This document shows positions 60,633 through 64,000 of a DNA stretch of 64,000 nucleotides, piece by piece. Position 1 is the first letter of the stretch. Each line of letters starts with the position of its first letter. A program made the position numbers and the translations under genes. The notes under the pieces were generated by a model that did not search any database, was not told where the DNA came from, and saw nothing but the letters and a program-made list of their open reading frames with translations. Source of the DNA: Rhodobacteraceae bacterium M382 (GTDB lineage Bacteria > Pseudomonadota > Alphaproteobacteria > Rhodobacterales > Rhodobacteraceae); NCBI GenBank assembly GCA_025141015.1, contig CP081098.1, forward strand, positions 2,672,501 through 2,736,500, written 5' to 3'.

Positions 60633-61724
60633 TTAAGACTTCGCATCCGGTTTGGAAACCGCCTTTTTCAGCGCCTCAATGTCGCGCATCACCCGGGGTA
60701 GCCGGCGCTGTGCCTTGTACATGTCGGTGTGCAGTTCCATCTTGACCGCTGGATAGCCCATCAAGACCCGCCCCGCGGGCACGTTGGACAGGATCTTGCT
60801 GCCACCGGCTGCAATGACACCGTCGCCGATAAAGATATTGTCGACTGCCCCGCATTGGCCGCCCAGCACAACATTGTTGCCAATTTCGACTGAACCGGAG
60901 ATTCCGCATTGGCCGCACAACAGGCAGTCCTTGCCGATACGGGTGTTGTGGCCGATGTGCACCTGATTGTCCAATTTGGTGCCATCGCCGATTTCCGTAT
61001 CGCGAATGGTTCCATTGTCGATCGTGCAATTTGTGCCGATCTCGACATCATCGCCGATCAGAACGGCGCCCAAAGAATGGATCCTGAGCCAGCTTTGCGC
61101 CTTGGCGTCGCCCTGGTCCCCCAGCGTCTTGCGCACGTTTTCGGCACCGGACACTTCGGGCGTCACAAAGGAAAACCCGTCGCCACCTATGCGCGCTCCG
61201 GGCTGTGTCCGGAAACGATCCCCAATCCGGACCCGGGCCCCGATCGAATTTGAATCGCGCATCAAGGCATCCACGCCAATCACCACATCCGCACCAATCA
61301 CACAATTGGGCCCAATGATCGAATTCGCCCCGATCCGGGTTCGCGGGCCGATCACGGTGAATGGCCCGACAGACACATTTTCCCCTAGCACGGCAGTGGG
61401 ATCAATGGCCGACATCGGGTGACGACCTGGGCCAAAGGATTGCCCCGGATCCATCATCGACGTGACACCCGCCATAGCCATCCGTGGGCGCGATACAAAG
61501 ATCGCCGCCTTCAGCCCCATTGATTGCCAATCAGCGCCATCCCAAACCAACGCCGCCCGCGCCTGGCCCTGTGCCAGCGACTCGGCGTATTTGGGTGCCA
61601 TCGCCAATGCCAGGTCATCCGCGCCCGCCAAAGCAGGTTCATTCGCTCCAGTAACCTCCAGCGCGACATCACCCGCGACCTCGGCACCCATAGACTGGGC
61701 AATCTGTTGAACTGTAAAGCGCAT
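60633..61724 (-). CDS. lpxD: UDP-3-O-acylglucosamine N-acyltransferase LpxD
   Basis: 363 residues. The N-terminal uridine-binding domain ([20 protein letters not shown]) precedes a left-handed parallel beta-helix of hexapeptide repeats (about 115-320; repeats such as [39 protein letters not shown]). The catalytic His is in [10 protein letters not shown] (about 243-252). Third step of lipid A synthesis: transfers 3-hydroxyacyl from ACP to UDP-3-O-acyl-glucosamine. Grouped with an ACP and a KAS, which points to a lipid A acyl-supply cluster. Confidence 0.95.
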   Translation of the reverse strand: MRFTVQQIAQSMGAEVAGDVALEVTGANEPALAGADDLALAMAPKYAESLAQGQARAALVWDGADWQSMGLKAAIFVSRPRMAMAGVTSMMDPGQSFGPGRHPMSAIDPTAVLGENVSVGPFTVIGPRTRIGANSIIGPNCVIGADVVIGVDALMRDSNSIGARVRIGDRFRTQPGARIGGDGFSFVTPEVSGAENVRKTLGDQGDAKAQSWLRIHSLGAVLIGDDVEIGTNCTIDNGTIRDTEIGDGTKLDNQVHIGHNTRIGKDCLLCGQCGISGSVEIGNNVVLGGQCGAVDNIFIGDGVIAAGGSKILSNVPAGRVLMGYPAVKMELHTDMYKAQRRLPRVMRDIEALKKAVSKPDAKS

Positions 61725-61760
61725 TTTCGGGGCCTCACTAAGAATTCCGTGGCCCCTTGC

Positions 61761-63371
61761 TTACCCCTGAACGCTGGGCAGTGCCACCCCCACCCGTTCC
61801 AAGGCGTCCCAAATCTTGGCATCCCGTCCATAGATGTCGCGACGATATTCAGTGCGCCCCTTTTGGGTCACGACGGCGGTGCGATAGATCAGGTGAACCG
61901 GTACTTTCTGTTCCAGGACAACCTTGGTCTCCTTGCCCGTGTTCAGAACCCGATGAAAGAACTCCTTGGGCGACTCTTCCTGAAGTGCCAGCAACGCATA
62001 GGCAAATTCAAACGGTTGCGCCAACCGGATACACCCATGGGAATAGGCGCGGACTTCGCGGGAGAACAGGTGTTTTTGAGGCGTGTCGTGCAGATAGATG
62101 TTGTGTTTGTTGGGGAACATGAATTTGACCAGCCCCAGCGCATTGCGTTTGGATGGGGGTTGGCGCATCGCATAGGGAAAGCTGCGCGACGAATATTTGG
62201 AAAAATCAACTGCACCACGGTTCACACGTCGCCCCCGGCTGTCGGTGATTTCCAAATGGCTGACAGCATGTGGGTTTGCCCGCAGTTTCGGAAGATATTC
62301 CTTGGTGATGATCGAACGCGGCACATACCAGCTGGGGTTGATGACCATATGCTCCATCTCATCCGAAAACTCGGGTGTCCGCCGGTCCCCGGTGTTTTTA
62401 CCCACGACGGACCGGGTCACAAAGGTGACTTTGCCATCGTCGATGATCTTGGCCGTAAAATCTGTCTGGTTGACCAGAACGTGACGCGGGCCCCGGTCCC
62501 GGTTCATCCAGCGTTCGCGCTCCATCGCGACAATGATCGATTTCAGACGCTGACGCACCGGGATGTTGATCTGTTGGACGGTTTCCTTGCCGGCAACGCC
62601 ATCCGCCTCGAGTCCATGTTCCAACTGGAATTGTTGAACAGCAGCCTGCATGGTCGCGTCATATTTGCGCGACGGCGTTGGCCGCATGTACCCCATTCGG
62701 ATCATCCGGTTGCGCAGCGAAACGACATTGTCACCGGTTTCACCAGGTTCGATCTTGCGGTTTGGAACCTTTTCGCCCCACCCACCGCTGGCCATCAGCC
62801 GTTCCAAACGCAGCTTTTCCTTCATTAACCCGCGATATTCGGGCGTATCCGGAGCCAAGGATCGCATCGCAGCGGACGGAGCGGTCGTGTTCAATTGCGT
62901 CAGATATGCGCTGCGGTCCCGTTCGGGCCGGTCGCGCACAATGCCGCTGTCCACCTTGGACGGGGTGACCTGACCGATTTGCACATCGGTGGCATAATCC
63001 ACATAGGCCCGGCTCAGTGCGACTTCGACCAATCCCAAATCCCGGGTGGTGCGCACATCCGCCATCTGCGCCATCAGCGCATCAGCCTTGGCTGTCAGAT
63101 CCGGCAATCCATGCAAACGTGCCATCTTCAGCGTATCCAACAGAGCCGCGCGGCGCGCCCGCGCCTGATCCGTATCCCCCGTCCAGATGGGTTCGTAATT
63201 TCCCGCGCGATAGAATTTTGCAACGGCATCATCGGCTGATGCGGCTTCAGCGATCGCCTGTTTAAAGGCCGTAACCTGCGCCTCGGCCATCCCCGACATC
63301 AGGCCAAGCGCGATACTGAACGCCCCGGCGGCAACAGTTCGGGCGAAAAAGGATCGGCAGGTCAAATACAT
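61761..63371 (-). CDS. L,D-transpeptidase (YcbB-like, YkuD domain)
   Basis: 536 residues with an N-terminal signal (MYLTCRSFFARTVAAGAFSI, ALGLMSGMAEA), a scaffold domain, a peptidoglycan-binding domain of about 230-290 (VSLRNRMIRMGYMRP, QAAVQQFQLEHGLEADGVAG) and a YkuD catalytic domain (about 330-500) with the active-site motif AYSHGCIRLAQP (Cys about 443). It forms 3-3 cross-links in peptidoglycan. The ATG at 63371 begins the signal peptide, and AAGGATG lies upstream. Confidence 0.93.
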   Translation of the reverse strand: MYLTCRSFFARTVAAGAFSIALGLMSGMAEAQVTAFKQAIAEAASADDAVAKFYRAGNYEPIWTGDTDQARARRAALLDTLKMARLHGLPDLTAKADALMAQMADVRTTRDLGLVEVALSRAYVDYATDVQIGQVTPSKVDSGIVRDRPERDRSAYLTQLNTTAPSAAMRSLAPDTPEYRGLMKEKLRLERLMASGGWGEKVPNRKIEPGETGDNVVSLRNRMIRMGYMRPTPSRKYDATMQAAVQQFQLEHGLEADGVAGKETVQQINIPVRQRLKSIIVAMERERWMNRDRGPRHVLVNQTDFTAKIIDDGKVTFVTRSVVGKNTGDRRTPEFSDEMEHMVINPSWYVPRSIITKEYLPKLRANPHAVSHLEITDSRGRRVNRGAVDFSKYSSRSFPYAMRQPPSKRNALGLVKFMFPNKHNIYLHDTPQKHLFSREVRAYSHGCIRLAQPFEFAYALLALQEESPKEFFHRVLNTGKETKVVLEQKVPVHLIYRTAVVTQKGRTEYRRDIYGRDAKIWDALERVGVALPSVQG

Positions 63372-63718
63372 ACGGTGTACATCCTTGCTGGGAAATGGGT
63401 TGGAACATATTGCGTACCTCAAATTCTGGGAAAAACCAGCATGCAAAGTCTATTCACGATTACTTCATCCAAAAATTCCCCCTAAATCTGATGCGATTTT
63501 GACGCCCGAAACCCGAGGTTCCATCAAATCGTAACGGTTTAGTCAGAGTTTGCGCAAAAAATCGCCGAAAATTCCCACTAATTACAACTTGCAACAATCC
63601 TCACTTGGCACACGATTCGGACTATGCAATAGGTTTTGCATCTGGGGATGGATGAACACATAGCGCACGTAACATCGTGTGCAGGCAGGAATATAGCGTA
63701 CGGGACGACGCAGACACC
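63372..63718. promoter_or_regulatory. Divergent promoter region of the L,D-transpeptidase and DUF882 genes
   Basis: 347 nt of AT-rich, non-coding DNA between two divergent cell-wall genes. I see several imperfect inverted repeats (for example TGCAATAGGTTTTGCA near 63624) but no box that I can assign to a regulator. Coordinated expression of the pair is likely. Confidence 0.45.
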
Positions 63719-64000
63719 ATGAGCAATAGCATCAGTTCAACGGGCATGACCCGTCGGGCCCTCCTAGGGGCATTCGCAGCAACCACTCTTGCAGCGACAC
63801 CAACCTACTCCAAGGCAGCAGGATTTCTGCGCGGCGGTGGCGACATCCGACGCATCCGCATGTATTCGGGCCGTACCGGCGAACGGATCGACATGATCTA
63901 TTGGATCGACGGAAAATACATCAAGGACGCGGTGAAGGAGGTCAATTACTTCATGCGCGACTGGCGGACGGACCAGACCAAATCCATGGATCTTCGCACC
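63719..64000 (+). CDS. DUF882 (YcbK-like, peptidase M15 fold) protein, 3' end beyond the window
   Basis: First 94 residues. After MSNSISSTGMTRRALLGAFA there is a twin-arginine-type signal (RRALLGAFAATTLAA), then DIRRIRMYSGRTGERIDMIY, WIDGKYIKDAVKEVNYFMRD, WRTD, the conserved start of the DUF882/YcbK family, which are Tat-exported murein DD-peptidase-like proteins. GGCAGGA lies upstream of the ATG. Divergent from the L,D-transpeptidase; together they form a peptidoglycan-remodelling pair. Confidence 0.88.
   Translation, partial: MSNSISSTGMTRRALLGAFAATTLAATPTYSKAAGFLRGGGDIRRIRMYSGRTGERIDMIYWIDGKYIKDAVKEVNYFMRDWRTDQTKSMDLRT

Noticed and set aside
61524-62828. 434-codon plus-strand frame opposite lpxD and the L,D-transpeptidase
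   Set aside because: Antisense shadow crossing two real genes.

Overview
The window looks like a chromosomal segment of a Roseobacter-group alphaproteobacterium (order Rhodobacterales). The evidence is moderately high GC in the housekeeping parts, tightly overlapping operons, an IscR-type Rrf2 regulator without the usual cysteine cluster at the head of a suf operon, an Irr-type ICE box, and a GC-rich stem-loop repeat after a gene of a kind I associate with this order. The genus cannot be fixed from sequence reading alone.

Layout. 1-1139: the 5' part of a minus-strand dUTPase gene cut by the window edge, then a frameshifted remnant of an aspartoacylase/succinylglutamate desuccinylase gene. 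1140-7320 (minus): a MoxR / DUF58 / DUF4381 / BatA / BatB-TPR / BatD operon. 7336-26350: a long accessory region. Its left half holds two LysR regulators, a small HTH protein, an AEC transporter, a metallo-beta-lactamase-fold hydrolase with an ABM-domain membrane protein, a DUF2189 membrane protein, and a stretch of broken genes (holin-like, ferredoxin-reductase-like, Sir2-like). Its right half (about 17.6-25.9 kb) is visibly AT-rich. It carries a doubly frameshifted FAD/NAD(P)-binding gene, an M20 amidohydrolase, a SnoaL-like protein, an unknown membrane protein, structured GC-rich repeats, and a complete-looking retron.

The retron (23836-25930, minus strand) is the most interesting system here. 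A non-coding RNA region with matching 15-nt a1/a2 repeats, two msr hairpins and a 22-bp msd stem lies directly upstream of an effector gene. The effector resembles the nucleoside-deoxyribosyltransferase-like toxin of type II-A (Eco1/Ec86-like) retrons. It is followed 3 nt later by a retron reverse transcriptase. The expected role is anti-phage abortive infection: the RT and msDNA restrain the effector until infection disturbs them.

The accessory region ends at tRNA-Arg(CCG), beside a 44-nt 5' fragment of a second tRNA-Arg. Next, 26623-36447 (minus) is a suf Fe-S assembly cluster (iscR, cysteine desulfurase, sufB, sufC, sufD, sufS). It contains inserted genes for a FkbM methyltransferase, a YbjQ-like protein, a pyruvyltransferase-like protein and small membrane proteins. 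36636-44095 holds an alpha/beta hydrolase, a tandem-duplicated HD phosphohydrolase, a methyltetrahydrofolate/corrinoid one-carbon operon, a sulfotransferase, Ppx/GppA and RlmE. 44115-49994 has a BrkB-like membrane protein, an ion channel, and an ABC exporter with an AttH-like partner. 50188-54055 is a three-subunit molybdenum hydroxylase with a MoaD-like protein. 54205-58461 is an RND efflux pair. 58711 to the end has tRNA-Asn, a ketosynthase/ACP/LpxD lipid A cluster, an L,D-transpeptidase, and the start of a divergent DUF882 (YcbK-like) gene.
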